A stretch of DNA of 12,407 nucleotides from Actinomycetota bacterium (GTDB lineage Bacteria; Actinomycetota; Actinomycetes; S36-B12): contig JAQCBM010000027.1 of the NCBI GenBank assembly GCA_027729865.1, positions 1 through 12,407 of the forward strand, in the 5' to 3' direction. The stretch's first letter is position 1; the number at the start of each line of letters is the position of its first letter. This document shows, piece after piece, positions 5,383 through 11,624 of the stretch. The notes under the pieces are model-generated. The model was not told the origin of the DNA and ran no database searches. It worked only from the letters and a program-made list of their open reading frames with translations. The position numbers and the translations under genes were made by a program.

Positions 5383-6107
5383 ATCGAGCGGTTCTCGCCG
5401 CGATCGTCTGCCCTTTCGCGCTTGCTGCGTGCACGAACAACGACGACGCCACGACGATCACCGTCTCCGCTGCTGCCTCACTCACCGACGCCTTCACCGA
5501 GATCGGTGAGGCGTTCGAAGATCAGAACCCGAACTTCACCGCGCGCTTCAACTTCGCTGGAAGTTCGACCCTCGCCGAACAGATCAATGCAGGCGCGCCA
5601 GTGGATGTGTTTGCGGCTGCATCGCTGCCGGCAATGGAGAAGGCGATCTCGGCGCTGGATGAACCTGTGTTCTTCGCATCGAATTCACTCGCTATCGCGG
5701 TGCCGCCGGGCAATCCAGCGAACGTCAACGAACTTGGTGATCTCTCCAATTCCGATGTCGTCCTGGTTGTGTGCGACGCGCCCGTACCGTGCGGAGCGGC
5801 AACGAACACGCTCTTCGAACGAAACGGGCTCACCATCACTCCAGCCAGCCTGGAGCCCGACGTACGCGCCGTACTCACCAAGGTGATCACCGATGAAGCC
5901 GATGCCGGCGTGGTCTACCGAACCGATATCGCCGCTGCGGGCGACCAAGTCGAACAAGTCGCGATCCCAGACGCCCTCAATGTCACGAACCAATACCCGA
6001 TGGCGACCACTGTCGACGCAACATCAGGGTCACAGGAGTTCATCGACTTCGTGCTCAGCGACGCCGGGCAGCAGATCCTTGCACTGTGGGGATTCGGTTC
6101 ACCATGA
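5379..6107 (+). CDS. modA: Molybdate ABC transporter substrate-binding lipoprotein ModA
   Basis: A 242-residue extracytoplasmic molybdate/tungstate-binding protein. A short signal peptide ends in a lipobox LAAC with Cys18 as the lipidation site, so it is anchored to the outer face of the membrane, as expected in a Gram-positive. ModA motifs in order: AAASLTDAF (31-39), FNFAGSSTLAEQI (58-69), DVFAAAS (76-82), a Cys-containing strand VVCDAPVPCG (130-139) and GVVYRTD (177-183). The length is normal for the family once the short signal is considered. The GTG at 5379 overlaps the regulator stop (GTGA), and its own TGA overlaps the modB ATG (ATGA), so translation is probably coupled. It delivers the oxyanion to ModB. 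Confidence 0.95.
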   Translation: MNRAVLAAIVCPFALAACTNNDDATTITVSAAASLTDAFTEIGEAFEDQNPNFTARFNFAGSSTLAEQINAGAPVDVFAAASLPAMEKAISALDEPVFFASNSLAIAVPPGNPANVNELGDLSNSDVVLVVCDAPVPCGAATNTLFERNGLTITPASLEPDVRAVLTKVITDEADAGVVYRTDIAAAGDQVEQVAIPDALNVTNQYPMATTVDATSGSQEFIDFVLSDAGQQILALWGFGSP

Positions 6108-6898
6108 ACAAGACCACGGCACCCGCACCACGGCTGCTCATCGCACTGGCCTTCCTTGCTCTTGCCTTCCTACTCCTGCCGCTCATCGGTCTACTGCTCG
6201 AGACCCCATGGACGCGTCTACCGGAGTTGCTGACATCGCAAGCAGCAACCGAAGCCCTGCGGCTATCGCTCGTCACATCTCTACTTGCCGCCTTCTTCGC
6301 AACGATTCTCGGTGTCCCACTCGCCTGGGTGCTGGCGCGCAAGGAATTCCCCGGACACAGACTCGTGCGCGGCATCGTGCTGTTGCCGCTGGTGCTTCCA
6401 CCGGTGGTCGGAGGCGTCACGCTGCTCACCGCCTTCGGCAGACGGGGACTGGTGGGCCAGTACCTCTACGACTGGTTCGGGATTCAATTACCGTTCAGCA
6501 CCGCAGGGGTAGTGATGGCGGCGACCTTCGTCGCTATGCCTTTCCTGGTGATCACCGTCGAGGGAGCGCTGCGCAGCATCGACACCCGCTACGAGCAAGC
6601 CGCGCGAACCCTTGGTGCTCGTCCTCGCACCGTGTTGTTCCGCATCACCATTCCGCTCATCTCGGCATCGCTCTTCGCCGGCATCGTGTTGGCGTGGGCC
6701 AGGGCGCTCGGAGAATTCGGCGCCACGATCACCTTCGCCGGCAACTTTCCTGGCGTTACCCAGACGCTTCCGCTGGCGGTCTACTCCGCGCTTGAGGTAA
6801 GTCGCGATGAGGCCATCGCGCTCAGTCTTGTTCTGCTCGCGATCTCGTTGACAGTTCTGGTCTCACTGCGCGGTCGGTTCCTCGGAGGTCGCTCGTGA
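6104..6898 (+). CDS. modB: Molybdate ABC transporter permease ModB
   Basis: A 264-residue inner-membrane permease. Hydrophobic segments lie at about 12-32, 54-78, 89-111, 133-153, 186-208 and 236-256. The EAA loop that docks into ModC is at about 164-185 (EQAARTLGARPRTVLFRITI), followed by the family-typical WARALGEFGATITFAGN and TLPLAVYSALE. The ATG at 6104 is chosen because it overlaps the modA stop as ATGA. A start at 6086 in the same frame would add six residues inside modA. The last 4 bases overlap the modC GTG. It forms the transmembrane pathway of ModA2B2C-type importers, as a homodimer. Confidence 0.95.
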   Translation: MNKTTAPAPRLLIALAFLALAFLLLPLIGLLLETPWTRLPELLTSQAATEALRLSLVTSLLAAFFATILGVPLAWVLARKEFPGHRLVRGIVLLPLVLPPVVGGVTLLTAFGRRGLVGQYLYDWFGIQLPFSTAGVVMAATFVAMPFLVITVEGALRSIDTRYEQAARTLGARPRTVLFRITIPLISASLFAGIVLAWARALGEFGATITFAGNFPGVTQTLPLAVYSALEVSRDEAIALSLVLLAISLTVLVSLRGRFLGGRS

Positions 6899-7932
6899 GT
6901 GTGAACGCCCGCATCATCACTCGCGTGGGTGACTTCCACCTCGATGCCGAAATCGCCTGCGAACCCGGCGAGACGGTGGCGCTCCTCGGACCCAACGGGG
7001 CAGGCAAGAGCACCGTGCTTCGGACCATTTCCGGGCTGCTACCCATCGATGACGGCTACATCCGCATTGATGCCACGACCGTTGACGAACCAGCCACGGA
7101 CGCATTCATCCCACCCGAGCATCGACGAGCGGGCATGGTGTTCCAGGACTACCTGCTCTTCCCGCACATGACGGTCCGACAGAACGTCGAGTTCGGACCG
7201 AGGAATCAACGCAAGGATCACAACGTTGCTCCATGGATCGACGCCCTGGACTTGGGTGATCTGCTCAACCGCAAGCCTGCGCAGCTATCAGGTGGTCAGG
7301 CGCAACGTGTTGCCCTCGCGCGCGCATTGGCTACTGATCCACGACTCCTCTTGCTGGACGAACCACTCGCCGCACTCGACGCAGCAACGAAGGCAAAGGT
7401 CCGCGGGGATCTTCGCCACTACTTGCAGGCCTTCGCCCACGGCACGGTGATCGTCACACACGATCCACTCGATGCTTTGGTGCTTGCCGACCGAATCGTG
7501 GTTCTCGAAAACGGGCGAGTGACGCAACACGGCCCCACGGCGCAGGTCGCGAGTGAGCCTCGCACCGACTACCTCGCAGCGCTGCTGGGTGTCACGTTGA
7601 TCCGGGGCTCTGTGCACGATGGCGTAATCGCTTGCGACGGTGGCGGAACGCTCATCTCCAGCACATCACTGAGTGGAAGCGTCGTTGCCGTCATTCGCCC
7701 TCAGGCGATCTCCCTGCATACGAACAAGCCCGAGGGAAGTGCTCGCAACGTCTGGCAAACAACTGTTGCGGCTATCGATGCCCACCACGATCAAGTCCGC
7801 ATCGGCCTGGCTGGGCCACCAGCGCTCACCGCTGCGGTAACACCTGCAGCCGTCGCAGAGCTGGCGATCGCACCGGGGCTACAGATCTGGGCAAGCCTCA
7901 AGGCAACCGACATTGCCGTTTACGCGAGCTGA
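6895..7932 (+). CDS. modC: Molybdate ABC transporter ATP-binding protein ModC
   Basis: A 345-residue ATPase with all ABC motifs: Walker A GPNGAGKST (32-40), Q-loop Gln84 in MVFQDYLLFPHMTV, signature LSGGQAQRVALARAL (131-145), Walker B LLLLDEP (151-157) with Glu156, D-loop ALDA, and H-loop His189 in VIVTHD. A C-terminal TOBE/Mop-like domain follows at about 275-343 (RNVWQTTVAAIDAHHDQVRI, then LQIWASLKATDIAVYAS). In ModC proteins that domain can bind molybdate and restrain transport. It powers ModB. The GTG at 6895 overlaps the modB stop (GTGA); a second in-frame GTG two codons later is a weaker alternative. It is the last gene of the operon and ends 13 bases from the convergent vapC gene, with no obvious intrinsic terminator between them. 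Confidence 0.95.
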   Translation: MSVNARIITRVGDFHLDAEIACEPGETVALLGPNGAGKSTVLRTISGLLPIDDGYIRIDATTVDEPATDAFIPPEHRRAGMVFQDYLLFPHMTVRQNVEFGPRNQRKDHNVAPWIDALDLGDLLNRKPAQLSGGQAQRVALARALATDPRLLLLDEPLAALDAATKAKVRGDLRHYLQAFAHGTVIVTHDPLDALVLADRIVVLENGRVTQHGPTAQVASEPRTDYLAALLGVTLIRGSVHDGVIACDGGGTLISSTSLSGSVVAVIRPQAISLHTNKPEGSARNVWQTTVAAIDAHHDQVRIGLAGPPALTAAVTPAAVAELAIAPGLQIWASLKATDIAVYAS

Positions 7933-7945
7933 TGAAGTTCACGTT

Positions 7946-8377
7946 TCAGATGGAGAGAAGTTCAACCTTTGCGTCCAACGTATTTGCGAGTTGAGCAGCT
8001 CCCCTATCAAATGTCACAAAGCAGAGTTCGCTTTCCTTGGCCAACAGGATTAAGTGCACATCCGTCACCTGTGAACTTCCATGGACATTCCCCTGGAGGG
8101 CACCAGCATGGCGAGACAGTTGTACCGAATCACTCACGAATGAGTGTCCTGAAAGCGAACACATCTTTCGGAGAATGGCGGCCGCCTCAGCCGGTGGGCG
8201 AGCATCTGAAGTGGCCCGCCGATTACTGGAAACCCTAATGAAGCCTGACTCCGTTACCGCGCAGGTGGACCAGCCTCGTTCATGGTTGTCCCGAAACCAG
8301 ACATGGGCAGCGCCATGGTGCACATGGACCGGCCATGCCAGTGCCACGAGCACGTTGACGTCGAGGAGATAGGTCAT
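7946..8377 (-). CDS. vapC: PIN-domain ribonuclease toxin VapC
   Basis: A 143-residue PIN-domain protein, normal for VapC toxins. The acidic cluster that binds Mg2+ is present: Asp6 in LLDVNVLVAL, Glu43 in AVTESGFIR, Asp106 in VTDVHLILLA and Asp124 in FVTFDRG. The arrangement, including the ESGFIRVSSN segment, matches the VapC subgroup that cleaves RNA, often tRNA or rRNA. Its ATG at 8377 overlaps the antitoxin stop by 4 bases (ATGA), the standard vapBC organisation. All catalytic residues are intact, so it is probably active when released. It is convergent with modC, 13 bases away. Confidence 0.93.
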   Translation of the reverse strand: MTYLLDVNVLVALAWPVHVHHGAAHVWFRDNHERGWSTCAVTESGFIRVSSNRRATSDARPPAEAAAILRKMCSLSGHSFVSDSVQLSRHAGALQGNVHGSSQVTDVHLILLAKESELCFVTFDRGAAQLANTLDAKVELLSI

Positions 8378-8586
8378 TCGTCGAGTGCGTCGCGCACCAT
8401 GTCCGGAGTCATGGGGGGAGTATCGGGTGCAACGTCGAACATCGGAAAACCGTTGTCCACAACCCGCGGACGCAAGCCTCGCCTGGCCAGTTCGGAGACG
8501 GCGGCACCAAGCGACATCCCCGAATCTGCACTCAGTGAGCGGGCAGCCGCGAGAACTGAATCATCGATATCCAGTGTGGTTCGCAT
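8374..8586 (-). CDS. vapB: VapB-type antitoxin (MetJ/Arc-like ribbon-helix-helix)
   Basis: A 70-residue antitoxin. The N-terminus MRTTLDIDDSVLAAARSLSA is the beta strand and first helix of a ribbon-helix-helix, followed by GMSLGAAVSELARRGL (second helix, about 23-38). Residues 40-70 (RPRVVDNGFPMFDVAP...DMVRDALDE) form the extended tail that normally fills the VapC active-site groove. It starts at ATG 8586. No good Shine-Dalgarno precedes it, but a -10-like TAAGAT ends 6 bases upstream, so translation is probably leaderless. It should repress its own promoter as a VapBC complex. The 8-base tandem repeat across the promoter and start codon (8584-8611) is the likely target. It diverges from ung. 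Confidence 0.9.
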   Translation of the reverse strand: MRTTLDIDDSVLAAARSLSADSGMSLGAAVSELARRGLRPRVVDNGFPMFDVAPDTPPMTPDMVRDALDE

Positions 8587-8611
8587 CTATTCATCTTAAC
8601 ATCACAGCATC
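8584..8611 (-). repeat. Four GATG units at an exact 8-base period over the vapB promoter and start codon
   Basis: Read on the minus strand, GATG occurs at 8611-8608, 8603-8600, 8595-8592 and 8587-8584, separated by the 4-base spacers CTGT, TTAA and AATA. The last unit contains the vapB ATG and the third begins at the end of the -10 element. Ribbon-helix-helix repressors such as MetJ bind tandem 8-base boxes, so this is a candidate operator array for VapB or the VapBC complex. Confidence 0.6.
8593..8602. promoter_or_regulatory. Overlapping divergent -10 elements of vapBC and ung
   Basis: On the minus strand TAAGAT (8598-8593) ends 6 bases before the vapB ATG, the spacing expected of a leaderless promoter. 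On the plus strand TAACAT (8597-8602) is a -10-like hexamer that could serve ung. The two share the central TTAA, so this 10-base stretch is nearly symmetric. No strong -35 was found for either direction. Confidence 0.4.
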
Positions 8612-8661
8612 ACTTCTGCCCGGCCGAGGAAAGGCTTGCGCAGAACTGGCAAGGTCTTCCC

Positions 8662-9339
8662 GTGGCGCAACAACTGGAGGACCTGGTCCACGAATCCTGG
8701 GTTCCGCATCTCGCCGATCAACGAGACAACCTCGCACAACTAGGGGAGTTCCTGCGCGCGGAGAGTCAGGCCAAACGGCCGTGGGCACCCGGTGGAGCGA
8801 ACATCCTGCGAGCACTTACTCAACCTCTTGACGACATCCGCGTGCTGATCGTGGGACAGGACCCGTATCCCACTCCCGGACACGCGGTCGGGCTGTCCTT
8901 TTCCGTCGCTCCAGACGTAAAGCCGATCCCGCGCAGCCTGTCCAACATCTACAAAGAACTCACCAACGATGTCGGGATACCGATGCCCAGTAGTGGTGAT
9001 TTGACGCCGTGGACTGAACAAGGGGTGCTGCTCCTCAATCGCGTCCTCACGGTGCAACTCGGGGAACCGGGAAGTCACCGGGGTAAGGGTTGGGAGGAGT
9101 TCACCGCCGCGGCGATTCGTGCGATCGCCTACCGACCGGATCAACCCGTGGTGGCGATCTTGTGGGGCAAGGATGCCCAGAGCGCCGCGGAACTTCTCGA
9201 GGATGCTCCGGTGATCGCCAGCGCGCACCCGAGCCCGATGTCAGCAGATCGCGGTTTCTTCGGTTCACGACCGTTCAGTCGAGCGAACGAAATGCTCGAA
9301 GATCTAGGTGCCGATCCGATCGACTGGTCGTTGCCCTAA
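8662..9339 (+). CDS. ung: Uracil-DNA glycosylase (family 1, UNG)
   Basis: A 225-residue base-excision-repair enzyme that removes uracil from DNA after cytosine deamination or dUTP incorporation. The family-1 motifs are complete: GQDPYPTPGHAVGLSF (65-80) with Asp67 as the water-activating residue, the uracil-binding strand GVLLLNRVLTV (121-131), the segment GWEEFT (143-148), and HPSPMSADRGFFGSRPFS (189-206) carrying catalytic His189 and the minor-groove loop. The length matches E. coli UNG. The GTG at 8662 is chosen; AAGG lies about 7 bases upstream and no better early start exists in frame. It diverges from vapB across a 75-base gap and ends 6 bases from the convergent DUF3817 gene. Confidence 0.95.
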   Translation: MAQQLEDLVHESWVPHLADQRDNLAQLGEFLRAESQAKRPWAPGGANILRALTQPLDDIRVLIVGQDPYPTPGHAVGLSFSVAPDVKPIPRSLSNIYKELTNDVGIPMPSSGDLTPWTEQGVLLLNRVLTVQLGEPGSHRGKGWEEFTAAAIRAIAYRPDQPVVAILWGKDAQSAAELLEDAPVIASAHPSPMSADRGFFGSRPFSRANEMLEDLGADPIDWSLP

Positions 9340-9345
9340 GCCGAG

Positions 9346-9696
9346 CTAGGCGGTTGGTGGAACCGGCTCGAGGCGATGCGTGCGCACGTATTTGTGCAGC
9401 TGGTAATCAGCGACGAAGCTCATGAACGGAACAGTTCCGGCGAGCAGTACCGCCAGTGTTCGAATCACCGAGAGTTTGATGCGGAAGCACAAGTCCACAC
9501 CGGCGATCAGGTAGAACAGGTACAACCATCCGTGCGCGGTCCACAGCCAGCGATACAGGTCGGGCTTGACCTCGGTGTTCGCGTAATCCAGGAAGCCATA
9601 GCCGACGACGAGCCAGATTGTGAGGGCGGCCAGCACCACACCGGTTACGTACGCCATGATCCGAAACCGCAGCAGCGCACCAGGAAGTTTGTCCAT
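9346..9696 (-). CDS. DUF3817 family small membrane protein
   Basis: A 116-residue protein with three hydrophobic segments (about 14-34, 51-67 and 77-96). It carries the DUF3817 pattern: FRIMAYVTGVVLA at the start, the TAHGWLYLFYLI segment with a histidine inside the second helix, the basic DLCFRIKL turn, and AGTVPFMSFVADY in the third helix. These proteins are widespread in Actinobacteria and of unknown function; related modules occur fused to or beside transporters. The ATG at 9696 has an AGG about 8 bases upstream. It follows the sugar kinase gene by 26 bases on the same strand and may be the last gene of that transcript. Confidence 0.85.
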   Translation of the reverse strand: MDKLPGALLRFRIMAYVTGVVLAALTIWLVVGYGFLDYANTEVKPDLYRWLWTAHGWLYLFYLIAGVDLCFRIKLSVIRTLAVLLAGTVPFMSFVADYQLHKYVRTHRLEPVPPTA

Positions 9697-9722
9697 ATTC
9701 CGAACCTAACCCACTCGGTTAT

Positions 9723-10634
9723 TCATGCCACTTCGGCTGTGAAAGGCGGCTCGGCCCCGGCCCGCTGACAGGTGATTCCCGCGACCTTGATGCCGAATTC
9801 AGCCGCTGCCACCACCTTGTCCAACTCGTGCAACTCGGCTCGACCCCAGCCTTGACGGACCCAGTGCGCGAGGAAACCACCACTGAAGGAATCACCGGCT
9901 CCAACCGTGTCCACGACGGGCACCGTGGGTACGTTGAGCACCTGCGTGCCCGCTGCGCAGATCACCTGCACCGAGTTCGAACCATCGGTGAACAGCACTG
10001 TGGCACCGGTTCGCATATGGATCTGCTCGGCTGCAGTCGCGGGGCGCTCACCCGGGTAGAGGAACGCAAGGTCATCACCACTGACCTTCACCACATCAGC
10101 CCGGGCCAGCACCGCAGCCAACGCGTCTTGGAAAACCTGGGAACCGGACATCACTGCGGGGCGGCAGTTGGGATCCAGCATCACGATTCGAGACTGTGGG
10201 GCTGCTTCGACGACTGCCCGCGTAGCGGCAGCGAGCGGTTCCAATACCAATGCGAGGGTTCCGACGTGCAGGACCGAGCAGTCGTCGCCCACTGAAGCAA
10301 TCGCCTGCGCCGGAGTCACCAAGGTTGCGGACGTGCCGTCGAAAATGAATCGATAGGACGCGGCTCCGCCATCATCCAGTTCCGCAATCGCCAGAGTGGT
10401 GGGGGCATCCATGGGATCCCCTAGTGCGTACGCAACACCATCGGAGGCGAGCATCCGTGAAATCCGTCGCCCGAATGCATCGGTCGAAACGCCGCCGAGG
10501 AAGGAAACGGGAACGTCTAGGCGCGCAAGCGTCCGCGCGGTATTCAATGGCGCGCCGCCGATCGCCGCAGCAGTGACCTCACCATCGGGGCTCACGATGA
10601 TGTCGATGAGAGCTTCGCCCATAACCGTTATCAC
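9723..10634 (-). CDS. PfkB-family sugar kinase, probably fructokinase-like
   Basis: A 303-residue ribokinase-fold kinase that would phosphorylate a sugar or similar alcohol with ATP. Motifs: N-terminal MITVMGEALIDIIV, substrate-loop GGAPLNTA (26-33), FLGGVSTDAFG (45-55), DPNCRP (154-159), VSGDDLAFLYPGE (184-196) and the PfkB signature DTVGAGDSF (242-250) with catalytic Asp248 in the anion hole. DPNCRP and GGAPLNTA are shared by fructokinases and KDG kinases, so the substrate is not certain. The GTG at 10634 is preferred: it gives the usual family N-terminus and has AGG nine bases upstream. An ATG at 10658 would add eight residues and overlap SURF1 by 14 bases. It lies 10 bases after SURF1, an unusual partner. 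No sugar transporter or regulator is nearby. Confidence 0.9.
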   Translation of the reverse strand: MITVMGEALIDIIVSPDGEVTAAAIGGAPLNTARTLARLDVPVSFLGGVSTDAFGRRISRMLASDGVAYALGDPMDAPTTLAIAELDDGGAASYRFIFDGTSATLVTPAQAIASVGDDCSVLHVGTLALVLEPLAAATRAVVEAAPQSRIVMLDPNCRPAVMSGSQVFQDALAAVLARADVVKVSGDDLAFLYPGERPATAAEQIHMRTGATVLFTDGSNSVQVICAAGTQVLNVPTVPVVDTVGAGDSFSGGFLAHWVRQGWGRAELHELDKVVAAAEFGIKVAGITCQRAGAEPPFTAEVA

Positions 10635-10644
10635 GATCGGGAAC

Positions 10645-11397
10645 CTACTTCCTGGCATCCAAGTACAGCCACCTGCCGTACACGAAGATCGCGAAGGTGG
10701 CGAAGATCCACCACTGGATGGCGTAGAAGAAATTCTGCAACGGGAACGGCACGTCCCCCACCTGCACAGTGGGCGGGACGATCACCGGGGCAGAGGCATC
10801 GGCAGCAAGAAGGGCGGGATCTAACTGCTGCAACATCACGTAGCCATCGATGAGAGGCGTGTTCCATTCACGTTCGAGCGCAGATGCATCAACGGTGATG
10901 ATCTGCTCCTGGTTCGCGCCCTCGTAGAACGCCTCATTCGGGTGCAGCACGCCCCGAATGGTCGTCGGCTCAATACGGATGGGGGGACTTTGGGCGTCCC
11001 TCGGTAACCAGCCACGAACCACAGCAACGCTGTCCTGGCTATCGAGTTGGAATCTGGTGATCGTCCACGTACCCGCCTGCCCTTGGAACTCACGATTGGG
11101 GAGTAGTAACTCATCACCAGTGAATTCACCGTTGAGGGTGACGGTTCTGCCGATATCGGAATTACTCCACGTGCCGTCTTTGTCAAGAAGTTCCTCGAGC
11201 TGGATGGGCTCAGCCGCTGCGGCGCGTTCAGCAGCGAGGATGTCCTGGGTCCGATCCCACTGCCATCGACCCAACACAAGGCTGATCGCAATAAACGCAA
11301 TGAGCGCAACCAGTGCGATCAACCAACGCGGGGTGATCGCGGTGCGCCAGATGTCCTGAGCGGACGGGCGCACCTTGGTGTCAGGCGCGCTGCTCAT
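10645..11397 (-). CDS. SURF1 family cytochrome c oxidase assembly factor
   Basis: A 250-residue membrane protein involved in heme a handling and maturation of aa3-type cytochrome c oxidase. It has the expected two-helix layout: TM1 at about 25-43 followed by the signature LGRWQWDR (42-49), a large extracytoplasmic domain (with VAVVRGWLPRD and the LNGEFTGDELLLPNR strand region), and a C-terminal helix with NFFYAIQWWIFATFAIFVY (about 224-242) ending in a basic tail. The ATG at 11397 gives a normal length. In-frame sequence continues upstream to 11469, but that stretch is basic, lies inside the preceding gene and has no family match. The start overlaps the upstream small-protein gene by 17 bases, indicating coupling. 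No oxidase subunit genes are in the window. Confidence 0.9.
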   Translation of the reverse strand: MSSAPDTKVRPSAQDIWRTAITPRWLIALVALIAFIAISLVLGRWQWDRTQDILAAERAAAAEPIQLEELLDKDGTWSNSDIGRTVTLNGEFTGDELLLPNREFQGQAGTWTITRFQLDSQDSVAVVRGWLPRDAQSPPIRIEPTTIRGVLHPNEAFYEGANQEQIITVDASALEREWNTPLIDGYVMLQQLDPALLAADASAPVIVPPTVQVGDVPFPLQNFFYAIQWWIFATFAIFVYGRWLYLDARK

Positions 11398-11620
11398 CCT
11401 CGTCGCGCTCTTCCTCGCCGCGGACGACAGCCTCTTCGGTGAAGTGCTCATCCTCGGCGATGCGTTCATCCTGCGGACCTGGCGGTAAGTCGATGTTGAT
11501 CTTCTTAATTTGTCGATTCATCGACTTCCACAGCAGAAAGACCACGATGCCCAAGACCAGGACGATGATGCCCACAATCTGGAGACCACCATCCACCACC
11601 ACACTGGTGTTGCTGTTCAT
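11381..11620 (-). CDS. Small single-pass membrane protein with acidic tail (downstream of mca)
   Basis: A 79-residue protein with one transmembrane segment (about 12-31, LQIVGIIVLVLGIVVFLLW), a basic juxtamembrane stretch (KSMNRQIKKINIDLPPGPQ) and a strongly acidic tail (DERIAEDEHF...EEERDEDEQRA). The arrangement predicts an extracellular N-terminus and a cytoplasmic acidic tail. The function is unknown. The ATG at 11620 has AGGAG 8 bases upstream, inside the end of mca, and the gap to mca is only 4 bases. In M. tuberculosis, as I recall, mca (Rv1082) is likewise followed by a small membrane protein (Rv1083), so this may be its counterpart by position. The 3' end overlaps the SURF1 start by 17 bases. 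Confidence 0.82.
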   Translation of the reverse strand: MNSNTSVVVDGGLQIVGIIVLVLGIVVFLLWKSMNRQIKKINIDLPPGPQDERIAEDEHFTEEAVVRGEEERDEDEQRA

Positions 11621-11624
11621 CGCA

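Noticed and set aside
5893..6795. 300-codon open frame on the plus strand across modA and modB
   Set aside because: It runs in another frame over two well-supported genes, gives an Arg/Ser/His-rich product typical of a high-GC shadow, and has no recognisable domain.
7933..7945. Insertion-site repeats or mobile ends around vapBC
   Set aside because: The module is probably accessory, but I found no flanking direct or inverted repeats and no transposase or integrase gene.
11398..11469. 24-residue upstream extension of SURF1
   Set aside because: It lies inside the preceding small-protein gene, is a Ser/Arg/Lys-rich stretch without family similarity, and the ATG at 11397 gives the normal SURF1 length.
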